This document shows positions 1-11,100 of a DNA stretch of 64,000 nucleotides, in pieces. Source of the stretch: Siphonodentalium dalli (taxonomy: Eukaryota > Mollusca > Scaphopoda > Gadilida > Siphonodentaliidae); contig CP136066.1 in assembly GCA_032622095.1 (NCBI GenBank), forward strand, positions 52,170,609 to 52,234,608, written 5' to 3'. The notes under the pieces were generated by a model, which saw nothing but the letters and a program-made list of their open reading frames with translations, was not told the origin of the DNA and did not search any database. Both the position numbers and the translations under genes were made by a program. Position 1 is the first letter of the stretch. Every line of letters begins with the position of its first letter.

Positions 1-540
1 TCTCTCTTCCGATCGTCACCTTACTTCTTATGGATCTTCGGGGTTACCTCCAGATGGGAGCCATCGATTTTTTACCAAAATTAGTTAAAAACATGGCCGC
101 TTGCAGCCATCTTGGATTTAAAATTTGAATCGATCGGCACACCCTGCAGCCCGTATTTATGGAGAATTGTTTTGGAAATGTACGGGCATGTTTAAGATCA
201 CATCTAGATGGGTGGTATTTAATTTGAAAAATGTCTGATGAAAAATATGGCCGCATGCAGCCATCTTGGATTTTACTCTTTGCATGGCTAAATCCTTTGG
301 CACACCCTGGAGACCACATCCCTCATCCGATCGTCACCAAACTTCATATGGTTATTTTGGGTGACCACCAGATTGGAGCCATCCAATGTTTCCGAATGTC
401 GCTGAAAACCGTGACCGCCTGCGCCATCTTGGCTTTTACACTTTGTATGACTAAATCCTTTGACACACCCTTCACGCGACACCCAATTGTCAATAAACTT
501 CATATGGCACTTCGGGATGGCCACTGGTGAGACTTTTTTC
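1..540 (-). mobile_element. Internal part of Helitron-like repeat (left copy)
   Basis: Contains about three diverged units of 180-200 bp. Each has a block like GGCCGCNNGCAGCCATCTTGGATTT followed by a CACACCCTG box. The mirror copy at 58315-58940 continues outward into a GACGGAC tract and a hairpin ending in CTAA, so this is one element cut by the window edge. The open frames at 44-319 and 231-530 exist on both strands and run through the repeat units; I do not regard them as genes. Confidence 0.6.
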
Positions 541-897
541 CGAATTTGGTTTTTAAAAACTTACAATTTTTGGGGTTAACAGTTTATAGGATATATTAAT
601 ATTATCCACCACGACCCACGATGTGGGATGTAAAAATCTCATCCGAGGGGCCAAATATTTGGGCCGGTAACGTGGCTTGTCGAGTGTCCGGACCAAATAT
701 CTTGCCCCGTGTGTGAGATTTTTCCATGCCCAAATCCCAGGTCATTATGGTTCATTTTTCTCCCAACCCAAGAGTCTCATTCTGATGTTTCGATTTATAC
801 CAATCTTTGCCATATTCAGTATGTTTGTAATCGTGCATCTGGGCAGAAATTTCATGCGATATTCTTGATTATCGTGGATGATTTTAGTATATTGCAA
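541..897. other. Non-coding, nothing recognised
   Basis: AT-rich sequence between the dispersed repeat and the first minisatellite, mirrored at 57949-58314. Short open frames at 677-868 and 709-981 overlap in different frames and run into the tandem array. No splice, promoter or protein signature was seen. Confidence 0.5.
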
Positions 898-1332
898 ATG
901 TATATACTGGAAAAACAAAGCGCGTTACCCGCGAGCAGGGTTAATGTATATACTGGAAAAACAAAGCGCGAGCAGGGTTAATGTATATACTGGAAAAACA
1001 AAGCGCGAGCAGGGTTAATGTATATACTGGAAAAACAAAGCACGTTACCCGCGCGAGCAGGGTTAATGTATATACTGGAAAAACAAAGCGCGAGCAGGGT
1101 TAATGTATATACTGGAAAAACAAAGCCTGTTACCCGCGCGAGGAGGGTTAATGTATATACTGGAAAAACAAAGCGCGTTACCCGCGCGAGGAGGGTTAAT
1201 GTATATACTGGAAAAACAAAGCGCGTTACCCGCGCGAGCAGGGTTAATGTATATACTGGAAAAACAAAGCGCGAGCAGGGTTAATGTATATACTGGAAAA
1301 ACAAAGCGCGTTACCCTCGAGCAGGGTTAATG
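898..1332 (+). repeat. 35/45-bp minisatellite (left copy)
   Basis: About ten copies of a unit containing TGTATATACTGGAAAAACAA followed by AGCGCG and AGCAGGGTTAA. Units come in two lengths, with or without a GTTACCCGCG insertion, giving an irregular alternation. The same series of long and short units occurs in the other arm. Open frames here (MYILEKQS-type) only reflect the repeat. Confidence 0.9.
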
Positions 1333-2095
1333 CACGTGCGTGAAATCAACATGGATCCGTTACATCATTGCACATGGCATGAATTTCGAGCAAAGTGCGT
1401 ATTGGTATTGTAATCTAGCTTTAGCTTTAATTGTTATACATGTATATCAATTTTTATTTATTTTTGCCTTAAGTTCGTTGTTATTCAATAATATTAATAA
1501 TGTCCGATCGATACCCCTCCCTCACTTGGGGAAGGGGACATGTCGCCAACGAGGAGAAGACTTCATATATATAAGCCCCCGTACAGGGCTTGTTGTCTGG
1601 TCCTCGTTTCCGTACACTAACTCTTCTATTTTATATATATGTGTCATCTGTATATTATGTTATTTTTTGGATTTGGAATTAAAATTATGTTTACACTAAG
1701 TTTAATATCTAAATTATCGTTAAAATCTATGTGTTCGTTTTTGGCTTTGCGGTCTATTTTGTGTGTGTTTTCTTTAGCTGTCATATATATAAATCACAGT
1801 ATATGGTGATTACAATATGTACACATTTGATATTTTAAAACACGTCACTTAATTATCGCTTCAGTGTGCAATTTGGTTAATCAGATATAGGACACTGCTT
1901 TTGGCTATTTATCAAGTGTCAAGTTTTCCGCTTTAGTATATAAGTATTGGGTCTTTTTCGAAATTCGACACACATATAATTACGTTAGAGCGTCCACGTA
2001 TTATTGTATATATGTAGCTACAGTCGAGAGAGAATAACAGTATTCGCCAATTACTCAATATTGTTATCAGCATCCAACAGACGGTACAACAATGG
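1333..2095. other. AT-rich non-coding DNA
   Basis: No gene recognised. The frame 1340-1699 (119 codons) is kept in the other arm (57146-57505), but it is rich in codons from AT-rich DNA, lacks any domain, and the arms are near-identical throughout, so its survival says nothing about selection. Around 1560-1660 there is a TATATATAAG stretch that could be promoter-like by chance. Confidence 0.45.
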
Positions 2096-2685
2096 TGTGA
2101 CTAACGTCCCTACTGGTATACCATTAGAAAGTGACATGTTTGTGTTAAAATTATGTGACTAACGTCCCTACTGGTATACCATTAGAAAAGTGACATGTTT
2201 GTATTAAAATGATGTGACTAACGTTCCTACTGGTATACCATTAGAAAAGTGACATGTTTGTGTTAAAATGATGTGACTAACGTTCCTACTGGTATACCAT
2301 TAGAAAAGTGACATGTTTGTATTAAAATGATGTGACTAACGTTCCTACTGGTATACCATTAGAAAAGTGACATGTTTGTGTTAAAATGATGTGACTAACG
2401 TTCCTACTGGTATACCATTAGAAAAGTGACATGTTTGTATTAAAATGATGTGACTAACGTTCCTACTGGTATACCATTAGAAAAGTGACATGTTTGTATT
2501 AAAATGATGTGACTAACGTTCCTACTGGTATACCATTAGAAAAGTGACATGTTTGTGTTAAAATGATGTGACTAACGTTCCTACTGGTATACCATTAGAA
2601 AAGTGACATGTTTGTATTAAAATGATGTGACTAACGTTCCTACTGGTATACCATTAGAAAAGTGACATGTTTGTGTTAAAATGAC
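2096..2685 (+). repeat. 59-bp minisatellite, 10 copies (left)
   Basis: Ten near-perfect head-to-tail copies of a 59-bp unit containing GTGACTAACGTTCC, TACTGGTATACCATTAGAAA and GTGACATGTTTGT. Units differ at a few positions, for example GTCCC/GTTCC and GTATT/GTGTT. The other arm holds about 15 copies. Confidence 0.93.
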
Positions 2686-2810
2686 AGAAAATTGGTGTTA
2701 TGACGAGTTCGACGATTTGTTGCAATGATGACAATTTTTTCGAGTGTAACTATTACGTTGGTCATTTCTGAAACGTCTTTGTTTAATTTGCCTTCCGTTT
2801 TCAAGATCTA

Positions 2811-3101
2811 ATGTCGGATGTCCTCTCATACATAGTCCTCTCATACATAGTCCAGACTTCGAGGTGGCGATGGACACTTTACCATCTCCACCTCCACCAC
2901 CACCATCACACTAACAACAACAGAGGCTCATTCGTCTCTCGTGGGGAGATATGCGAATCTATCAGGCAGGCACAGAGGGATATGGCCGAAGTAAAAAATC
3001 TAAAGCCAGAAGCACAAGCAACATCGGCAGAAATGAAAGAAAATCGTGCAGGACCAACAACAACATCAACAACAGAAAGACCTAAAAAGAAAAAGATGTA
3101 A
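2811..3101 (+). pseudogene. Short basic ORF remnant (left, deleted form)
   Basis: A 96-codon open frame starting with two copies of a 15-bp repeat (LSYIV), then a histidine run and a lysine-rich end (PKKKKM). Compared with the right arm (54992-55742), about 460 bp are missing between the 15-bp repeats and the AGACTTCGAGG box. That joins parts which are separate in the longer copy. I do not recognise the protein, and the frame may be non-coding. Confidence 0.3.
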
Positions 3102-3606
3102 CAGAATTTTTTTTTTTATTTAAACCTTCATCCTCACCATGTCATGTTAATATAAACCATTACATGATTGTCCCACACAAATTTTTCCACCTGGTTTGAA
3201 TGAGAGAGAATTCTTTCCTTTCATATTCCCCGGGTCCCATCCCCAAACTATTAAAGAAACCAGACAGCGTTTTAATTATCCGCGTATAACGTCACTATTA
3301 CCTACTTAATATGTTTGGTGTAAATGTTAAGGTAATGTTTTCGATATTGGCAGCAATCAATCAAAATTGATGCGGATGCAATCAGGTTGTTAATTGCTTT
3401 AGACAGAAGAAGACACAAAATTAATATGTTTGCACCTATATAAATATATGTCGTTGAGACCCCGGGGTCAACAGATGCCATCCATACCACGTGACCAATA
3501 CACCAGCCATATAAAATATAACATATATTATAAGGTGATTATTCAAATATAAACTTCGCCTTACAATATAGGATAATTACTAGGAATACAAGGTAAGATG
3601 TCGGGT
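3102..3606. other. Non-coding, nothing recognised
   Basis: Contains a T run (3106-3118) and AT-rich sequence. A 62-codon minus-strand frame (3302-3490) is present in both arms (54604-54792 plus strand) but has no recognisable features. Confidence 0.45.
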
Positions 3607-3610
3607 TTAA

Positions 3611-3895
3611 CACTTTCAGTGCCAAGTCCGATTGTTGTTACTCAACCCATATTTCCTTGATCTTTTTTCAAATTTATTGATTATAATAATGTGATACATT
3701 GATGGAAAGAGCTCTTAGGTACCAATATTTCCTTGATCATTTTTCAAATTTGTTGATTATAATAATGTGATACATAGACGGAAAGAGCTCTTAGAGCTCT
3801 TTCCATCAATGTATCACATTATTACAATCAATAAATTTGAAAAATGATCAAGGAAATATGGGTTGATACAAAAATCGGACTTGGCACTGAGAGGG
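3611..3895. mobile_element. TTAA-flanked foldback element (left copy)
   Basis: A 285-bp element bounded by TTAA on both sides (3607-3610 and 3896-3899). Its ends are inverted repeats of the type CCCTCTCAGTGCCAAGTCCG. The two halves fold back on each other almost completely (GATCAAGGAAATATGGGTTG against CAACCCATATTTCCTTGATC), with an internal duplication around 3715-3790. TTAA target duplication fits piggyBac-type elements. It carries no coding capacity. Confidence 0.75.
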
Positions 3896-3899
3896 TTAA

Positions 3900-4850
3900 A
3901 GGTAAACAAGGTCCTCGAAGTGGGTTCATGTGAAATAAGAACAATTTCATAAAAGTCTGTAAAATTTCATTTCCTATATATATAGTATTTTTTTATTCTT
4001 AATATCTATAAACTGAGCTGATTTTTTTCTGAAAACATCAGAAGTTTGGATATTACACAATGCTGCATTGTAAGTTAGTCAAATATTCCACCTGTGAATA
4101 ATCGATGGATAATAGTCTGGCAGCGCACTTTGAAAAACACTTATTAATTCTATAAATTGCTGTTAATTATCTAGGTCAATAAGGGGTGGCGGCTGTTCGT
4201 GGTACGGTGTGTTATATTGGGATATGTAACGCATGACCCAATTGGTGGGACAGGATTGAGTAAAAGACACATGGGCTTTGTAAATATTAATTAATATTAT
4301 AACAAGGTTAATAAATTTCTTCATGTTCTTCGTGGTGATGATGTTTTATATTTTTTTTTTTATAATTGTGTCCCTTTGAATGATTTAACCCTTCCACGGG
4401 GTTCATAACGGGGGCTGCGCTGGTACAGCATCAAATATTCTGTGCCAGTTCGTTCTCTTATATATGCGAGTCTGCCATAGGGAGCCTCGTGTATATAAGA
4501 GTATACACTGGCTTACAAGGTCAAAGTAAATATTGTTATGCCAATGTATTCTCTTATATATGGGAGACTCGCATATATAAGAGAATGCAGGGTTTTCGAA
4601 AAATTCAAGAAGTTCCCCTCTTGGAAGGGTTATTTCTTCCCTGAACGTTGTAAATTAGTTACTTATATCTTCAAGAGTCAATCATGCATGTATTGGAAGG
4701 AAAAGCGCCGTTTCGGGTGGAACTACAGATATTTTACTTCTCAGGTCTTTAGATTTGGTAAAGATTCATTTTATAGTGGCATGTTGTCGTTCATAGACTG
4801 GCACCATATGGCTTAACAAAAAAATACCAGGCAACCGTGCCAGAGTGTAA
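3900..4850. other. Non-coding DNA with terminal hairpin motifs
   Basis: Around 4387 a TTAACCCTTCCACGGGG box resembles the end of a TTAA-type element. At 4445-4600 there are two hairpins built on TTCTCTTATATATGCGAG and its inverse. The same hairpin occurs near 9790, 10340, 16925 and 18150. The open frame 4538-4816 starts inside the hairpin and is not convincing. Confidence 0.5.
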
Positions 4851-7530
4851 ACGCAGCCATGCATATAGTTTCGATGTTTTAGAGGGTTTTAGTTTTAGCA
4901 ATATAATTTAGATTTTTTAGAGGGTTTAATATAGTGTGAACGCAGCCATATAATATAGAGGGTTTTAGTTTTAGCAATATAATTTAGATTTTTTTTTAGA
5001 GGGTTTTATACAGTGTGAACGCAGCCATATAGGTTCGATGTTTTAGAGAGTTCAGTGTTAACGCAGCCATATAGTTACGATATTTTAGAGAGTTCAGTGT
5101 TTATACGCAGCCATATAGTTACGATGTTTTAGAGAGTTCAGTGTTTACGCAGCCATATAGTTACGATGTTTTAGAGAGTTCGGTGCGCAGCCATATAGTT
5201 ACGATGTTTTAGAGAGTTCGGTGCGCAGCCATATAGTTTCGATGTTTTAGAGAGTTCGGTGCGCAGCCATATAGTTACGATGTTTTAGAGAGTTCGGTGC
5301 GCAGCCATATAGTTACGATGTTTCAGAGAGTTCGGTGCGCAGCCATATAGTTACGATGTTTTAGAGAGTTCGGTGCGCAGCCATATAGTTACGATGTTTC
5401 AGAGCGTTTTAGATGTTCTATCACTTATATAGTTACGATGTTTTTAGAGGGTTCGGTGTTAACGCAGCCATATAGTTACGATGTTTTCGAGGGTTCGGTG
5501 TTAACGCAGCCATATAGTTATGATGTTTTAGAGGGTTCGGTGTTAACGCAGCCATATAGTTACGATGTTTTAGATGGTTCGGTGTTAACGCAGCGATATA
5601 GCTTCGATGTTTTAGAGGGATCAGTGTTAACGCATCCATATAGTTACGATGTTTTAGAGGGTTCGGTGTTAACGCAGCCATATAGTTACGATGTTTTAGA
5701 GGGTTCGGTGTTAACGCAGCCATATAGTTACGATGTATTAGAGGGTTCGGTGTTAACGCAGCCATATAGTTACGATGTATTAGAGGGTTCGGTGTTAACG
5801 CAGCCATATAGTTACGATGTATTAGAGGGTTCGGTGTTAACGCAGCCATATAGTTACGATGATTTAGAGGGTTCGGTGTTAACGCAGCCATATAGTTACG
5901 ATGTTTAGATGGTTCGGTGTTAACGCAGCCATATAGTTAAGATGTATTAGAGGGTTCAATGTTAACGCAGCCATATAGTTACGATGTTTTAGATGTTCTA
6001 TCCCTTATATAGTTACGATGTTTTAGAGGGTTTTAGATGTTCTATCCCTTATATAGTTACGATGTTTTAGAGGGTTTTAGATGTTCTATCCCTTATACAG
6101 TTACGATGTTTTAGAGGGTTCAGTGTTAACGCAGCCATATAGTTACGATGTTTTGGAGAGTTCGGTGTTAACGCAGCCATATAGTTACGATGTTTTGGAG
6201 GGTTTTATATGTTCTATCCCTTATACAGTTACGATGTTTTTAGAGGGTTCAGTGTTAACGCAGCCATATAGTTACGATGATTTAGAGAGTTCAGTGTTAA
6301 CGCAGCCATATAGTTACGATGTTTTAGAGAGTTCGATGTTAACGCAGCCATATAGTTACGATGTTTTAGGGTTTTTTAGATGTTCTATCCCTTATATAGT
6401 TACGATGTTTTAGAGGGTCCAGTGTTAACGCAGCCATATAGTTACGATGATTTAGAGAGTTCAGTGTTAACGCAGCCATATAGTTACGATGTTTTAGAGA
6501 GTTCAGTGTTTATACGCAGCCATATAGTTACGATGTTTTAGGGGTTTTTAGATGTTCTATCCCTTATATAGTTACGATGTTTTAGAGGGTCCAGTGTTAA
6601 CGCAGCCCTATAGTTACGATGTTTTAGAGAGTTCAGTGTTAACGCAGCCATATAGTTATGATGTTTTAGAGAGTTCAGTGTTAACGCAGCCATATAGTTA
6701 CGATGTTTTAGAGGGTTTTAGATGTTCTATCCTTTATATAGTTACGATGTTTTAGATGGTGTTAGATGTTATATCAGTTATATAGTTACGATGTTTTTAG
6801 AGGGTTCAGTGTTAACGCAGCCATATAGTTACGATGTTTTAGAGAGTTCGGTGTTAACGCAGCCATTTAGTTACGATGTTTTAGAGAGTTCGGTGTTAAC
6901 GCAGCCATATAGTTACGATGTTTTAGAGAGTTCGGTGTTAACGCAGCCATATAGTTATGATGTTTTGGAGGGTTTTAGATGTTCTATCCTTTATATAGTT
7001 ACGATGTTTTAGATGGTGTTAGATGTTATATCAGTTATATAGTTACGATGTTTTTAGAGGGTTCAGTGTTAACGCAGCCATATAGTTACGATGTTTTAGA
7101 GAGTTCGGTGTTAACGCAGCCATTTAGTTACGATGTTTTAGAGAGTTCGGTGTTAACGCAGCCATATAGTTACGATGTTTTAGAGAGTTCGGTGTTAACG
7201 CAGCCATATAGTTATGATGTTTTGGAGGGGTTTAGATGTTCTATCCCTTATAAAGTTACGATGTTTTAGAGAGTTCGTTGTTAACGCAGCCATATAGTTA
7301 CGATGTTTTAGAGGATTTTAGATGTTCTATCCCTTATATAGTTACGATGTTTTAGAGGGTCCATTGTTAACGCAGCCATATAGTTACGATGTTTTAGAGG
7401 GTTCAGTGTTAACGCAGCCATATAGTTACGATGTTTTAGAGGGTTTTAGATGTTCTATCCCTTATATAGTTACGATGTCTTAGTGAGTTCGGTGTTAACG
7501 CAGCCATATCGTTACGATGTTTTAGAGGAT
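4850..7530 (+). repeat. 42-bp minisatellite block (left)
   Basis: Dozens of copies of a 42-bp unit containing GCAGCCATATAGTTACGATG, then TTTTAGAGGG and TTCGGTGTTAAC. Variants are interspersed: a shortened unit (TTCGGTGCGCAGCC, 5180-5390) and a substitute block TTTTAGATGTTCTATCCCTTATATAG. Because 42 is a multiple of three and the unit has no stop in one frame of each strand, long frames appear on both strands (14-residue repeats). I treat these as non-coding. Near 6720-7250 a unit of about 257 bp is duplicated. Confidence 0.93.
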
Positions 7531-7904
7531 TTTGGATTTCTATCTCTATTCGACAGCACTTTCATCAACAACAACAGTTCTATGAGATTGATTTCCAAGA
7601 CACGTTTTAATCATTACAAAATCACATTTGAGAAACAGTTCGTTTTCCACATATATTAACCTAAAAGTGACATAAAAGACAGATTTACAATAAAAAAAAA
7701 GTGTGTAATACTCTAAAATAGTTGCAATAACATTGTATGTCCTATATTGACAGAAGTTCCTGTCGACTGGTTTCTGTGACTCAAATTTATTTAAAGACAT
7801 ATCATGGACTCGTTCGGGGAACATGTTGGGTATTACGAATGGGGCCATCCGAAACCGTTGAAAAGGGTCGTTATGACGAGTTGCAATTCGTTATATATAA
7901 CGAG

Positions 7905-8065
7905 TTGTGTATTTGTATATATTTGGGGGTGTGGTGGTGTTTCGGATATCCCTAATGAGTTGTGTATTTGTATATATTTGGGGGTGTGGTGGTGTTTCGG
8001 ATAGCCCTAATGAGTTGTGTATTTGTATATATTTGGGGGTGTGGTGGTGTTTCCGATGGCCCTAA
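7905..8065 (+). repeat. 55-bp tandem repeat, 3 copies (left)
   Basis: Three head-to-tail copies of a 55-bp unit (TGAGTTGTGTATTTGTATAT, then TTGGGGGTGTGGTGGTG and TTTCGGATAGCCCTAA). The array ends about 100 bp before the start codon at 8172, so it sits in the likely promoter or 5' leader region of the small-peptide gene. Confidence 0.85.
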
Positions 8066-8171
8066 TGCCATTTCGTACTTGCGTCGGTTGTAATTAGTTC
8101 TGATTTTATGTAGCCAATTTCCAAATAAATATTGACAGCCCATGTCCTCTTTTTCCCTTGGTTTTTCGCAG

Positions 8172-11100
8172 ATGCACAAGTTATTGGTCGTCGTCTTCTT
8201 AATTGCTGTCCTTGCGCCACCAGCGCTTGCAATAATCGGACCAACCCCAAATGTCGGAGGAGGAGGTCAGTATTGTTATTCTCTTGCCCTATATACCCGA
8301 TCACATTGCCCCCTCTCATCTCTTCACATACTCTTGCCGTATATACCCGATCACATTGCCACCTCTCATCTCATCACATACTCTTGCCATATATACCCGA
8401 TCACATTGCCCCCTCTCATCTCTTCACATACTCTTGCCCTATATACCCGATCACATTGCCCCCTCTCATCTCTTCACATACTCTTGCCCTATATACCCGA
8501 TCACATTGCCCCCTCTCATCTCTTCACATACTCTTGCCCTATATACCCGATCACATTGCCCCCTCTCATCTCATCACATACTCTTGCCCTATATACCCGA
8601 TCACATTTCCCCTCTCATCTCATCACATACTCTTGCCCTATATACCCGATCACATTGCCCCCTCTCATCTCATCACATACTCTTGCCCTATATACCCGAT
8701 CACATTGCCCCCTCTCATCTCATCACATACTCTTGCCCTATATACCCGATCACATTGCCCCCTCTCATCTGATCGCATACTCTTGCCCTATATACCCGAT
8801 CACATTGCCCCCTCTCATATCATCACATACTCTTGCCCTATATACCCGATCACATTGCCCCCTCTCATCTCATCACATACTCTTGCCCTGTATACCCGAT
8901 CACATTGCCCCCTCTCATCACATACACATACTTATGCTGAAGGAGTAACTGTCACACCAAAAAAGTGCTGAAAAGTAAAACATGTTTTGAAAAATGTGCT
9001 GAAGGATAAACATATTCTGAAATCTCGTTCTAATTTACATTTAGTTTACGTATCTGCCATGACTTCTGTTGGGGAATAATTGTTTACATTCCAACTAAAA
9101 TGAACTGAAAACAAACTGCTGATGGGCTCCAGACTTTCAGGAACACAATTGAGGTAACTGCATTGGTGTCGATCACAAACCCTGTGTAACTTTAAATCTG
9201 AAGGGTAATAACTCTATAAAGAATTTTACTAAATGACGGAGATTTGTGTGAGAAATTTGCAACACCACAACAGATCAACTTTTGTGAAATATAAGTCAAA
9301 TTCTTCCCTTGGGTGGGTGGGCTTGGGGTACGCTTGGGGGGAAGGTTTGGGGTACGCTCTTTAAAAACACTTCTTCGAATATTTCCGTTATTTCGTCAAC
9401 AACTCTTCTTCAATATCTCCGTTATTTCGTCAAAAACACTTCTTCTCACACAAATCACCGTTATTTAGAGTTATTGCCCTTCATATTAAATATGAAGCTA
9501 ACATGCAGGATTAGCAAAACATGTCTTCATTTTTTTTAGTGGACAATCCCAAGCTCGCGTGCCACGCGTGGTTGGATTGTCCATTTATTAATGACCATTT
9601 TAGGTGCCGATTGTCCATTTATAAGTGGACAATCCTTGAAGAATTGCCTGGTAACTTTCAGCACATTTTCAAAACCTGTGTATACCCTTCAGAACTTTAA
9701 CCCTGTGCACCCTTCAGCACTTTTTGGTGAGAGTGACCCCTTCAGCCATGAATGGAGCTTCCTGAAATTTTGCGAAAACCATGTGCCAATGCATTCTCTT
9801 ATATATGCGTAGATCATGCCATGAATCTCTACTATGGCTAACGCCCGTATAGAGATCATATTCCACCAGTACAAAACCTGGGAACTTTTTGAAGTTTTGT
9901 CAGGGAGCCTTATAAAGTCGAAAAAATAACGCGGGGAATATATTTCTTAGTGATTATATGTTCGATGAAAGTCCCAACTCGAAATTGTATGTTTTTCTGG
10001 GACTTTTGAGAGCCGATATCGCAATAAACTTTCAACTAATTACCAGGAAAAAATTCCATAATTGCAAGAAACGCAAAGTAAATCGCTGAAAACGTCACTT
10101 AAATCGTGAATTTTCAAGTTGGAACCTTCACCTATACAGTGAAGTACATTATTGAGAAAGAGATAATAACAAAGAAATATATTCCCCACGTTATTTTTTT
10201 CGATTTTATAAGGTTCCCTGTCAAAACTTCAAAACGTTCCCAGGTTTTGTGCTGGTAGAATATGATCTCCACGGGCGTTAGTCATAGTAGAGATTCATGG
10301 CATGATTTATATAGGCGATCCTCCCATAGGAAGCACCGCGTATATGTAAGAGCATAGTATCATTACATTGGACTAACAATCTTTACCTTGACCTTGTAAA
10401 CCAGTACATTATTGTATTTATGCCAAGCTCACTATATATGAGAGACCCGAATAAATAAGTAAAATGCACTGAGACGGGATCTTTAATGCTGAACTAGCGC
10501 AGCTCTCGTCATAAACCCCAGGAAAGGGTTAACGATGTTCTTCTCTCTTCACGGCACCAGTTCCAACAACAACAACATACATTTTGATAAACATTAATAA
10601 TATTTCTAGGAAACTGCTTTTGTGAACGTTCAGACCACGATTCAATCGTAAGTGAAGGATTTCCGTCGTAGGAAGTAACCGATAGTTGGACTGCGCATGC
10701 TCACGTCAATATCACAAGTCATAAAATAATATCAAGCACTGTTTGACTTTAGATTCGAAATCGTGGGGTATCATTGGATACCTCCGCTTGCGACATAATC
10801 GCAGTCGTGTGTACGTAAAAATCGTAGCTGGAAAGATCGTAGGGTAGCCAATCACATGATTACGAACAACCTACGATATCATTATGTCGGGCCCGATTCC
10901 TCCACTTACGATTGAATCGTGGTCGTCTGAACGTTCACTTAGACGGCTGCGATGCGCCCGTAGCGTTATGTCGGTTAGCAGTAAATAGCACCCCATTTTA
11001 TTAAAGGTATTTTAATCCAATTAAGTACCCCTAACTTACTATTTCTTTGGTTTCGGGGAGTAAAACATATTTTATTCGAGTCGAGGAACCCACCCATCAA

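Noticed and set aside
898-1332. Possible CRISPR-like alternation of repeat and spacer in the 35/45-bp array
   Set aside because: The alternating parts are the same two sequences each time, so this is a composite minisatellite.
5433-5908. Open frames on both strands of the 42-bp array (PYSYDVLEGSVLTQ and NYMAALTPNPLKHR types)
   Set aside because: Unit length is a multiple of three and lacks stops on both strands. Interspersed variant blocks break the frame repeatedly, with no start, splice or domain evidence.
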